From Caldipriscus sp964426895 (GTDB lineage Bacteria > Hydrothermota > Hydrothermia > LBFQ01): DNA of 20,413 nt. Below the pieces are notes generated by a model that saw only the letters and a program-made list of their open reading frames with translations, had not been told where the DNA came from and did not search any database. The DNA lies in assembly GCA_964426895.1 (NCBI GenBank), contig CAYRSH010000029.1:1-20413 (forward strand), given 5' to 3'. Made by a program: the position numbers and the translations under genes. The stretch's first letter is position 1. Each line of letters opens with the position of its first letter. Below are positions 1-5,824 of the stretch, piece after piece.

Positions 1-20
1 GTGGTTGTATAAAGCACATA

Positions 21-1406
21 GTGAGACAATGGAAAAAACCCTTCGGCGTTAGAATTTTCAACTTGTATAAGGATATAACCCATTTTGTTGAGGAGGTTGA
101 GGAGGGGGATATTTTTGTGGTTTTAAAGGGTAGGAGTTTTGACAATAGCATTTATGTTGAGGAAGCGGTTAAAAAGGGTGCGAAACTGGTAATAACGCCG
201 GTTGATGTTGATGTAAATGTTGAAAAGATAATAACCGAAAACCCCCGGGGTGTGGCGGAGGAATGGGCAAAAAGAATTTATGAGATTGAAGGTTTGGAAC
301 TTATTGGGATAACCGGAACAAACGGCAAAACCACGACATCTTTTATTCTGAGGAAAATACTCTCAAAGTGCTTGGGGCCTGCGGCGTTAATAGGGACGGT
401 TATTTGGGACGATTTAACTTCCATCAAACCCTCACAACTAACAACACCAGAAAGGTTTTACATTTATAGGTTGTTGGGAAGGGCGAAAAGGGCGGGTGGA
501 AGGTATGCGGTTATGGAAGTTTCGTCCATAGGTTTAGACCAGGGAAGGGTTGATGGTTTAAGGTTTAAAGTGGCCGTATTTACAAACCTAACGAGGGATC
601 ACCTTGACTACCACGGCACTATGGAAAACTATTTGAACGCAAAGTTAAAACTTTTTAAGATGTTGGATGAAAGTTCTTTTGCCGTGATAAACGCCGACGA
701 CCCCTATTCCCAACACTTCATAAATTCAACAAAAGCAAAAGTCATAACATACGGCAAAACCGGAGAATATTCCTTTGAAATTACGGAACATAACATAAAC
801 GGATTAACCATCAAAATAAACGGCAAAACCTTTTATTCCCCGTTGATAGGGGAATACAATGCGTACAACATAACAGCGGCGTATTCGGTTGCAAGAATAC
901 TGGGTGCCTCCGACGATTGTATATTTGATGTTTTAAAGGATTTCAAGGGTGTTAAAGGGAGGTTGGAAAGGGTTTATTCTAAGGATTTCCATGTTTTTGT
1001 TGATTACGCCCATACGCCTGATGCTATGGAAAAGGTTTTAAAGGAGTTAAGACCCTTCGCAAAAAACCTTATAGTGGTTTTCGGGGCGGGGGGGAATAGG
1101 GATGTTGGAAAAAGGCCTTTAATGGGTGAGGTGGCTGAAAGGTATGGGGATATAATAGTTTTAACTTCGGATAACCCGAGGTTTGAAGATCCCGAAAAGA
1201 TAATAGAGGACATTGCATCCGGCATAAAACACAAAAAACCATTTAAAATACCGGATAGAAGGGAGGCTATAAGGTTTGCCATAAACAACGCCAAAAAGGG
1301 TGATGTAGTGGCAATTCTGGGAAAGGGACACGAAACATATCAGGAAATAAAAGGAATCAAACACCATTTTGATGATGCGGAGGTTGTTTTGGAGGTTGTG
1401 GGATGA
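21..1406 (+). CDS. murE: UDP-N-acetylmuramoyl-L-alanyl-D-glutamate--2,6-diaminopimelate ligase (MurE)
   Basis: Cytoplasmic ATP-dependent ligase that adds meso-diaminopimelate to UDP-MurNAc-L-Ala-D-Glu in peptidoglycan synthesis. Visible: the Mur ligase P-loop GTNGKTTT (residues 99-106), the TRDHLDYHGTMENY segment (191-204) followed by K208, the expected carbamylated lysine, the DNPR motif (384-387) that family knowledge links to meso-DAP rather than lysine, and GKGHETYQ (435-442). At 461 residues it is slightly short for the family because the N-terminal domain is short. The GTG at 21 is the first start in the window, but the frame is open to the left edge, so the true start may lie outside. 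An unidentified upstream gene could end at the TAA at 10-12. The stop overlaps the nadB start (ATGA), so the two are likely co-transcribed. Confidence 0.95.
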   Translation: MRQWKKPFGVRIFNLYKDITHFVEEVEEGDIFVVLKGRSFDNSIYVEEAVKKGAKLVITPVDVDVNVEKIITENPRGVAEEWAKRIYEIEGLELIGITGTNGKTTTSFILRKILSKCLGPAALIGTVIWDDLTSIKPSQLTTPERFYIYRLLGRAKRAGGRYAVMEVSSIGLDQGRVDGLRFKVAVFTNLTRDHLDYHGTMENYLNAKLKLFKMLDESSFAVINADDPYSQHFINSTKAKVITYGKTGEYSFEITEHNINGLTIKINGKTFYSPLIGEYNAYNITAAYSVARILGASDDCIFDVLKDFKGVKGRLERVYSKDFHVFVDYAHTPDAMEKVLKELRPFAKNLIVVFGAGGNRDVGKRPLMGEVAERYGDIIVLTSDNPRFEDPEKIIEDIASGIKHKKPFKIPDRREAIRFAINNAKKGDVVAILGKGHETYQEIKGIKHHFDDAEVVLEVVG

Positions 1407-2773
1407 AATACGATGTTGTGGTTATAGGTGGGGGAATAGCGGGGCTTTGGACAACGTTAAATATTAAAAGGTTAAAGGTTTTGATTGTCGCCCCAAAAGG
1501 GGAGGATTTGGCAAACACATATTGGGCACAGGGGGGAATAGCAGCAGCCTTGGATGTACAGGATTCCCCCACCCTACACTACGAGGATACATTAAAAGTG
1601 GGTAGGGATTTAAACGACAAAAGGGCAGTTGTGGTATTAACCCATTACGCACCCGTGGTTATGAATATGCTTATAAATATGGGTTTTAAGTTTAACCCCA
1701 CACCACACCTTGAAGCGGGGCATACCGTTCCAAGGGTTTGGAATCTTGGAGACGAAACCGGTAAAAAACTATTGGAGTTTTTAATAGAAAAGACAAAACA
1801 CTTGGACAGGTTTTACGGAAAGGCCTTATCCATAAAGGCGGAAAACGGCCGGATAGTTGGCGTTCAACTCTCAAACGGCGAATTCGTTGAATGCCAAAGG
1901 GTTGTTTTGGCAACGGGGGGATATGCCGCACTTTGGAAAAGGACCACAAACCCGAAAAGTACAACCGGCGAGGGGATACTAATGGGGGCTAAAATCGGGG
2001 CATACATATCCGATATGGAATTTGTTCAATTCCATCCAACCGTTGCATTAACCGACCCACCAATATTATTAACGGAGGCTTTAAGGGGGGCGGGTGCGAA
2101 GGTTGTGGACGAAGGCGGAAAAGAAATAGCGAACCCTTTATTGCCGAGGGATGAACTTTCAAGGGTTATTTACAATTTCAGAAAAAGGCATGGGGATGTT
2201 TTCCTTGACATTTCAAAAGTCCCTTTGGAGAGGTTCCCGATTGCCAAGAGGGTTAAGGAAATATTTGGGGATAAAATTCCCATATCACCAGCGGCGCATT
2301 ATAGCATTGGGGGGTTAAGGACGGATACATGGGGTAGGACAAACATAAACGGCTTGTGGGCTGTTGGGGAATGCTCTAATACGGGCGTTCATGGGGCGAA
2401 TAGGTTGGCGTCAAACTCCTTAATAGAAGGCTTGGTTTTTGGATATAGGGTTGCCCTTGATATTGAAAACGATATATCAACTTGGCCGAAATTTGAATTT
2501 TTAAAAACCTTGGAGGTTGAATACATTGAGGCAGAGTATAACATTGATAAAATACGGGAAATAATGGAAGGGTTTGTATCCGTTTCAAGGGATGGGGAAG
2601 GATTGGAAAAGGCCTTAGAGGAGTTAAAAGGTATGGGTGGGTTGGGGAATTTGGCTAAAATAATAACCTTGGCGGCCCTTTGGAGGGAAGAAAGCAGGGG
2701 TGTTCATTATCGTAAGGATTTCCCTGCGGAAAGGAAAGAATTTTTGGGTAGGTTGGGCATAAGGGTGATATGA
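1403..2773 (+). CDS. nadB: L-aspartate oxidase (NadB)
   Basis: FAD enzyme that oxidises L-aspartate to iminoaspartate, the first step of de novo NAD synthesis; NadA, not in this window, would use the product. Visible: the N-terminal FAD fold VVVIGGGIAGL (residues 5-15), TYWAQGGIAAAL (39-50), LEAGHTVPRV (103-112), FVQFHPT (207-213), RDELSR (249-254), PAAHYSIGGL (296-305) and the second FAD segment LWAVGECSNTGVHGANRLASN (318-338). At 456 residues it is shorter than the roughly 540 of the E. coli enzyme; the helical C-terminal domain is reduced but still ends with the family-typical EESRG-HYR-DFP pattern. The start overlaps the murE stop by four bases and has GGAGG 7 nt upstream. Succinate dehydrogenase flavoproteins are related, but the spacing and lack of an N-terminal covalent-FAD histidine context favour NadB. 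Confidence 0.93.
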   Translation: MKYDVVVIGGGIAGLWTTLNIKRLKVLIVAPKGEDLANTYWAQGGIAAALDVQDSPTLHYEDTLKVGRDLNDKRAVVVLTHYAPVVMNMLINMGFKFNPTPHLEAGHTVPRVWNLGDETGKKLLEFLIEKTKHLDRFYGKALSIKAENGRIVGVQLSNGEFVECQRVVLATGGYAALWKRTTNPKSTTGEGILMGAKIGAYISDMEFVQFHPTVALTDPPILLTEALRGAGAKVVDEGGKEIANPLLPRDELSRVIYNFRKRHGDVFLDISKVPLERFPIAKRVKEIFGDKIPISPAAHYSIGGLRTDTWGRTNINGLWAVGECSNTGVHGANRLASNSLIEGLVFGYRVALDIENDISTWPKFEFLKTLEVEYIEAEYNIDKIREIMEGFVSVSRDGEGLEKALEELKGMGGLGNLAKIITLAALWREESRGVHYRKDFPAERKEFLGRLGIRVI

Positions 2774-3465
2774 GGCTTTTGAGATATATTCAGAGGTATT
2801 ACGGGCTTTCAAGGAGAAAATCTTGGAATTTGATAATGTCCGGAAAGGTAAAGGTGAACGGAGAGGTGGTCAAACAACCCATGACGGTTTTAAAAGGAAA
2901 TGAAAGGGTTGAGGTGGAGGGTTATAACCCAATAAGGTTTACGGAAAATGTATATGTTGCCTTTTATAAACCACGGGGTTATGTCGTTTCAAAATCCGAC
3001 AGGTTTAACAAAACCATTTATGAAATCCTACCAAGAGAATTTTTTCAATTAAACGCCGTTGGAAGGCTTGATAAGGATTCCGAGGGTTTACTCATCCTCA
3101 CAAACGACGGCGAATTAATACACAAGCTAACCCACCCAAAATACTCAATAAGGAGGGGATATATAGTAAAAACAAAGCCTAAGCCTACAAAGGGGGTTGT
3201 AAAAAGGTTTTTGGAAGGAATTGAGGATAATGGGGAAATATTAAAGGCCAAGGAATGTAGGATAATTGGGGGTGGTTTGATGTTTGTGGTATTAACCACG
3301 GGAAGGCATAGGGAAATTAGGAGAATGGCTGAAAAATGCGGTTTGGAAGTCCTTATGCTTAAAAGGGTTTTTTATGGGAATATAAAACTTGACTTGGAAC
3401 CCGGAAAGTGGAGGTATTTAAGGGAGGATGAGATTAAGGGATTAAAGGCTTTGGTCGGTTTGTAG
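2770..3465 (+). CDS. RsuA/RluB/RluE-family rRNA pseudouridine synthase
   Basis: Isomerises a uridine in ribosomal RNA to pseudouridine. An S4 RNA-binding domain (about residues 1-50; GLSRRKSWNLIMSGKVKVNG) precedes the catalytic domain, which has GRLDKDSEGLLILTNDG (98-114) carrying the expected catalytic D101, then KLTHPKYSIRRGY and the C-terminal GRHREIRRM motif. Length (231) fits RsuA/RluB/RluE. The exact target (16S U516 or a 23S position) cannot be decided from sequence alone. It overlaps nadB by ATGA, has an AAGGGTGAT ribosome-binding element immediately upstream, and is the last gene of the murE-nadB unit. The next gene has its own promoter. Confidence 0.92.
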   Translation: MRLLRYIQRYYGLSRRKSWNLIMSGKVKVNGEVVKQPMTVLKGNERVEVEGYNPIRFTENVYVAFYKPRGYVVSKSDRFNKTIYEILPREFFQLNAVGRLDKDSEGLLILTNDGELIHKLTHPKYSIRRGYIVKTKPKPTKGVVKRFLEGIEDNGEILKAKECRIIGGGLMFVVLTTGRHREIRRMAEKCGLEVLMLKRVFYGNIKLDLEPGKWRYLREDEIKGLKALVGL

Positions 3466-3484
3466 GTTTCACATGTTCCACAAT

Positions 3485-3513
3485 TTGTTTCAATCATACA
3501 TCACCCGTAGAAT
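3485..3513 (+). promoter_or_regulatory. Promoter for the beta-helix gene, leaderless type
   Basis: TTGTTT (3485-3490), a 17-bp spacer, then TAGAAT (3508-3513). The ATG at 3523 lies 9 nt after the -10 box, so transcription should begin at or within a few bases of the start codon. No Shine-Dalgarno sequence fits in that space. Confidence 0.7.
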
Positions 3514-3522
3514 TCTGATAGT

Positions 3523-4137
3523 ATGTTGCTCTATGTATTTTCGGCGGTATTTGTGGTTAGCAACGGTTCCGGGGGAAATATTCCCGGTTCATTCATAAGG
3601 GCTATTGAGAATGCCAATTCCAACCCCGGATACGACACGATTGTTTTTAACATTCCAACGGGTGACCCTTCATATACCTGCATTGGTGGAAACTGTTGGT
3701 TTAGTATAGCGCTTAATATAGACACCATCCCCATCACCGAAGGGGTATTAATAGACGGTTCAACGCAAACGGCATATACGGGCAATACAAATCTCTGCGA
3801 TGTGAATTACAGGGCTTATCCGGATTCAACGGGTTGGACATCCATAAGGGATGCCTATCCGAGGGTTGCAGGTGTCAGTAGGGCTAAGGTTCCATACTTC
3901 CCATGCCCCGAAATAGAGATAAATTTAAACGGTAGGAGTTCATCAACCGGTATATTTAGTATCCGGGCGTCAAATGTAGTTATAAAAAACATTGCGATGT
4001 ATAAAGGTGGAGGTGGTTCTGGAAGTCAGGTAATTAGGATAAGAACGGGTTCCCAAAACATATTAATTGAAAACATAATCCTCGGTTTGAGGGCAAACGG
4101 TGTTCCAAGGGATTCAACCCCTTCGGATGGAATATTT
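3523..4137 (+). CDS. Secreted parallel beta-helix (pectin-lyase-like) protein, N-terminal part, cut by assembly gap
   Basis: The reading frame runs into the N gap, so only about 205 residues are visible. It starts with a short hydrophobic export segment (MLLYVFSAVFVVS) lacking basic residues. The pattern G-IPGSFIRAIENANSNPGYDTIVFNI, then GVLIDGSTQ, then NVVIKNIAM and NILIENIIL is typical of the CSLREA/right-handed beta-helix surface proteins, where each rung carries an I-x-N/D-I core. Four cysteines suggest an exported protein. A stop codon in frame at 3508-3510 excludes an upstream start, so ATG 3523 is firm. The protein probably continues beyond the gap to the sorting-signal-like tail ending at 4306; the two sides are in different frames as written, which means little because the gap length is a placeholder. 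Substrate or role is unknown. Confidence 0.75.
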
Positions 4138-4237
4138 NNNNNNNNNNNNNNNNNNNNNNNNNNNNNNNNNNNNNNNNNNNNNNNNNNNNNNNNNNNNNNN
4201 NNNNNNNNNNNNNNNNNNNNNNNNNNNNNNNNNNNNN
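4138..4237. other. Assembly gap of exactly 100 N
   Basis: One hundred consecutive N between two partial reading frames. The round number is typical of a scaffolding placeholder, so the true distance is unknown. Repetitive beta-helix coding sequence is a plausible reason for the break. Confidence 0.97.
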
Positions 4238-4306
4238 AAGGGCAAGGCTGGGATATATTTCATAAAAACCCGGGGGAAAACATTTAAAGTGATAATGCAA
4301 CCTTAA
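4238..4306 (+). CDS. C-terminal fragment resembling a type IX secretion (Por) sorting domain
   Basis: The 22 codons after the gap end at TAA 4304-4306 and read KGKAGIYFIKTRGKTFKVIM plus QP. The pattern G-(I/V)-Y-F-(I/V)-K/R, a short polar turn, then K-V-(I/V/L) two residues from the end is that of type A C-terminal sorting domains. These direct proteins through the type IX secretion system to the cell surface in Bacteroidota and relatives. It most likely belongs to the same gene as the beta-helix N-terminus at 3523, but the gap prevents proof; two separate genes remain possible. Too short for certainty. Confidence 0.55.
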   Translation, partial: KGKAGIYFIKTRGKTFKVIMQP

Positions 4307-4309
4307 AAT
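4304..4309 (+). promoter_or_regulatory. -10 element for pyrR, leaderless type
   Basis: TAAAAT starts on the stop codon of the upstream fragment and ends 8 nt before the pyrR ATG (4318). A clear -35 is not visible at 17 bp. Position relative to the start matches the other unit-leading genes here. Confidence 0.5.
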
Positions 4310-4317
4310 CCACGCCT

Positions 4318-4851
4318 ATGTATGTCCTAATGAATTCTAAGCAGATGGATAGGGTTTATAGGAGGTTGGCTTTGCAGATATGGGAAGAATATGAGGATTT
4401 AAGCGATTTGGTTTTTGTGGGTATAAAAACCCGTGGCGTTCCGCTTGCGGAAAGGATAAAAAGGTATGTTAAGGAATACGCCGGTATTGATGTGCCCTTA
4501 GGTAAGGTTGATATAACATTTTATAGGGATGACCTATCATTGGTTGCGGAAGCCCCTCAGGTTAAGGGAACGGATCTACCTTTCCCGGTTGAAGGGAAAA
4601 ATGTTTTACTCGTTGATGATGTTTTATACACCGGTAGAACGGTTAGGGCGGCTTTGGAGCAGGTGTTTGAATTTGGAAGGCCAAAAAGCGTTAGTTTGTG
4701 CGTTTTGGTGGATAGGGGGTGGAAGGAATTACCGATATTTGCAAACTTTGTCGGTAAAAGCATAACAACAACCAAAAATCAGGTTGTAAAGGTTAGGTTT
4801 CCCGAGACGGACCCCGTTGAGGAAGAGGATGTTATAGTGGTTGAGAAATGA
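4318..4851 (+). CDS. pyrR: PyrR-type uracil phosphoribosyltransferase / pyrimidine regulator
   Basis: Type I phosphoribosyltransferase converting uracil and PRPP to UMP; in some bacteria the same protein binds pyr mRNA to control attenuation. Visible: FVGIKTRGVPLAERI (residues 33-47), KVDITFYRDDL (63-73) typical of PyrR, the PRPP loop VLLVDDVLYTGRTVRA (96-111), and the LCVLVDRGWKELPI region characteristic of PyrR rather than other phosphoribosyltransferases. Length (177) is standard. No pyrimidine genes and no leader with an attenuator are seen nearby, and its own mRNA appears leaderless, so a purely salvage role is possible. First gene of a three-gene unit; its stop overlaps the next start (ATGA). 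Confidence 0.92.
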   Translation: MYVLMNSKQMDRVYRRLALQIWEEYEDLSDLVFVGIKTRGVPLAERIKRYVKEYAGIDVPLGKVDITFYRDDLSLVAEAPQVKGTDLPFPVEGKNVLLVDDVLYTGRTVRAALEQVFEFGRPKSVSLCVLVDRGWKELPIFANFVGKSITTTKNQVVKVRFPETDPVEEEDVIVVEK

Positions 4852-5066
4852 AATACCTAATTTTGGGGCTTTATATTTTTGCGGTTATATGGTTGATCCT
4901 CAGCGGGTTAAACCTTTACATAAATTGGAGGCGGTTAAAGGACTTGGAAAGGGAAATAGAGATTAAAAGGGTTCATACCGATGTTTGGAAGGTTGAAATG
5001 GAACTTTTAAAGGAAAGAAATGTTAAGGATAGCATTGGGGCAGTTGGATACAACGGAGAGAGATGA
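4848..5066 (+). CDS. Small membrane protein with one TM helix and a charged helical tail, function unknown
   Basis: Not recognised. The 72 residues hold one N-terminal transmembrane helix (about residues 3-25; LILGLYIFAVIWLILSGLNL) followed by a charged, probably coiled-coil helix (RRLKDLEREIEIKRVHTDVWKVEMELLKE). Topology resembles small bitopic proteins such as FtsL/DivIC-like or MotA-less anchors, but no motif supports such a name. Coding support: ATGA coupling to pyrR and hydrophobic-then-heptad composition. Its last 47 bases overlap the nitrilase gene in another frame, so the tail (after about residue 58) may carry little constraint. Confidence 0.65.
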   Translation: MKYLILGLYIFAVIWLILSGLNLYINWRRLKDLEREIEIKRVHTDVWKVEMELLKERNVKDSIGAVGYNGER

Positions 5067-5778
5067 GGTTTTAAAAAAGGTTGAAGACTATTTGAGAAAT
5101 TACAGGGCGGATGTTTTTGTTTTTCCCGAACTTTTAACCACAGGATACAAAGAACCGCATTTAAAAGCGGATAGGGGGGAAACTTTGGAGGTTTTAAAGG
5201 GATTTTCAAAGGATTACGATACCGCATTGGTGTTTTCAATGGCATTTAAAGGGGATGATGGGGTTTATAACAGGGCTTTCTTTTTATACGGGGAAAGGGA
5301 ATTTTATTACGACAAGGCGCATCTGTTTAAACCCCTCGGTGAGGGTGAATACTTTAAACCGGGGAAGTCTTTAAAGGTTTTTCAAACGGATTTTAAGGGG
5401 AACAAAATCATTTTTTCCTTGCAGATATGTTACGATTTGAGGTTTCCGGAAGTATTCCGAAAGTTAGCATTAGAAGGTGTGAGGGTAATATTTATACCCG
5501 CACAGTGGCCACTGGTTAGGGTAGGCGTTTGGAAGTCCATGTTGGTTTCAAGGGCTGCGGAAAACGGTATTTTTATCGTGGGATGTAATAGGGTTGGTGA
5601 GGAGAACGGGGTTGTTTATGGTGGGAATTCCGCAATAGTTTCCCCTTCGGGTGAGGTTTTATTGGAATTGGGAAAAACGGAAGGGGTTGGGGTTGTGGAA
5701 ATTGATTTGCAGGAAGTTGAGAGGACTAAGGAAAAGATAGATGTTTTGGGCGACATGGTGGATTTGGAAATAAAATAA
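5020..5778 (+). CDS. Carbon-nitrogen hydrolase (nitrilase superfamily, omega-amidase-like)
   Basis: Cytoplasmic amidase of the nitrilase fold that cleaves a C-N bond of a small amide. The catalytic triad is visible: E37 in VFPELLTTGY, K99 in YYDKAHLF, and C137 in LQICYDLRFPEVFR. The DLRFPE signature after the cysteine and the length (252) place it near the YafV/Nit2 omega-amidase and related branches rather than true nitrilases or NAD synthetase domains; the substrate is not determined. Start ATG 5020 has AAAGGAAAG just upstream and lies inside the end of the small membrane gene, so translation is probably coupled. It is the last gene before a strong terminator. Confidence 0.9.
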   Translation: MLRIALGQLDTTERDEVLKKVEDYLRNYRADVFVFPELLTTGYKEPHLKADRGETLEVLKGFSKDYDTALVFSMAFKGDDGVYNRAFFLYGEREFYYDKAHLFKPLGEGEYFKPGKSLKVFQTDFKGNKIIFSLQICYDLRFPEVFRKLALEGVRVIFIPAQWPLVRVGVWKSMLVSRAAENGIFIVGCNRVGEENGVVYGGNSAIVSPSGEVLLELGKTEGVGVVEIDLQEVERTKEKIDVLGDMVDLEIK

Positions 5779-5783
5779 AAAAA

Positions 5784-5810
5784 GGGGGCTTAAAGCCCCC
5801 CAATTTTTTT
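5784..5810. terminator. Bidirectional intrinsic terminator
   Basis: Perfect 7-bp stem GGGGGCT (5784-5790) / AGCCCCC (5794-5800) with a TAA loop, flanked by an A tract on the left and a T tract on the right. It can serve both the nitrilase unit from the left and the OmpA gene from the right, which end 5 and 14 bases away. Confidence 0.92.
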
Positions 5811-5824
5811 GTTTTTATCCCCCT

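Noticed and set aside
29..52. An alternative ATG at 29 as murE start.
   Set aside because: It is out of frame with murE and reaches a TAG at 50-52 after seven codons.
3466..3522. A terminator after the pseudouridine synthase gene.
   Set aside because: No GC-rich hairpin with a T tract is visible in the 57 bases; only the promoter of the next gene could be supported.
4318..4851. A PyrR-type RNA attenuator or riboswitch upstream of pyrR.
   Set aside because: There is only a -10 box and 8 nt before the ATG; no leader or hairpin is possible, and no pyrimidine operon is in view.
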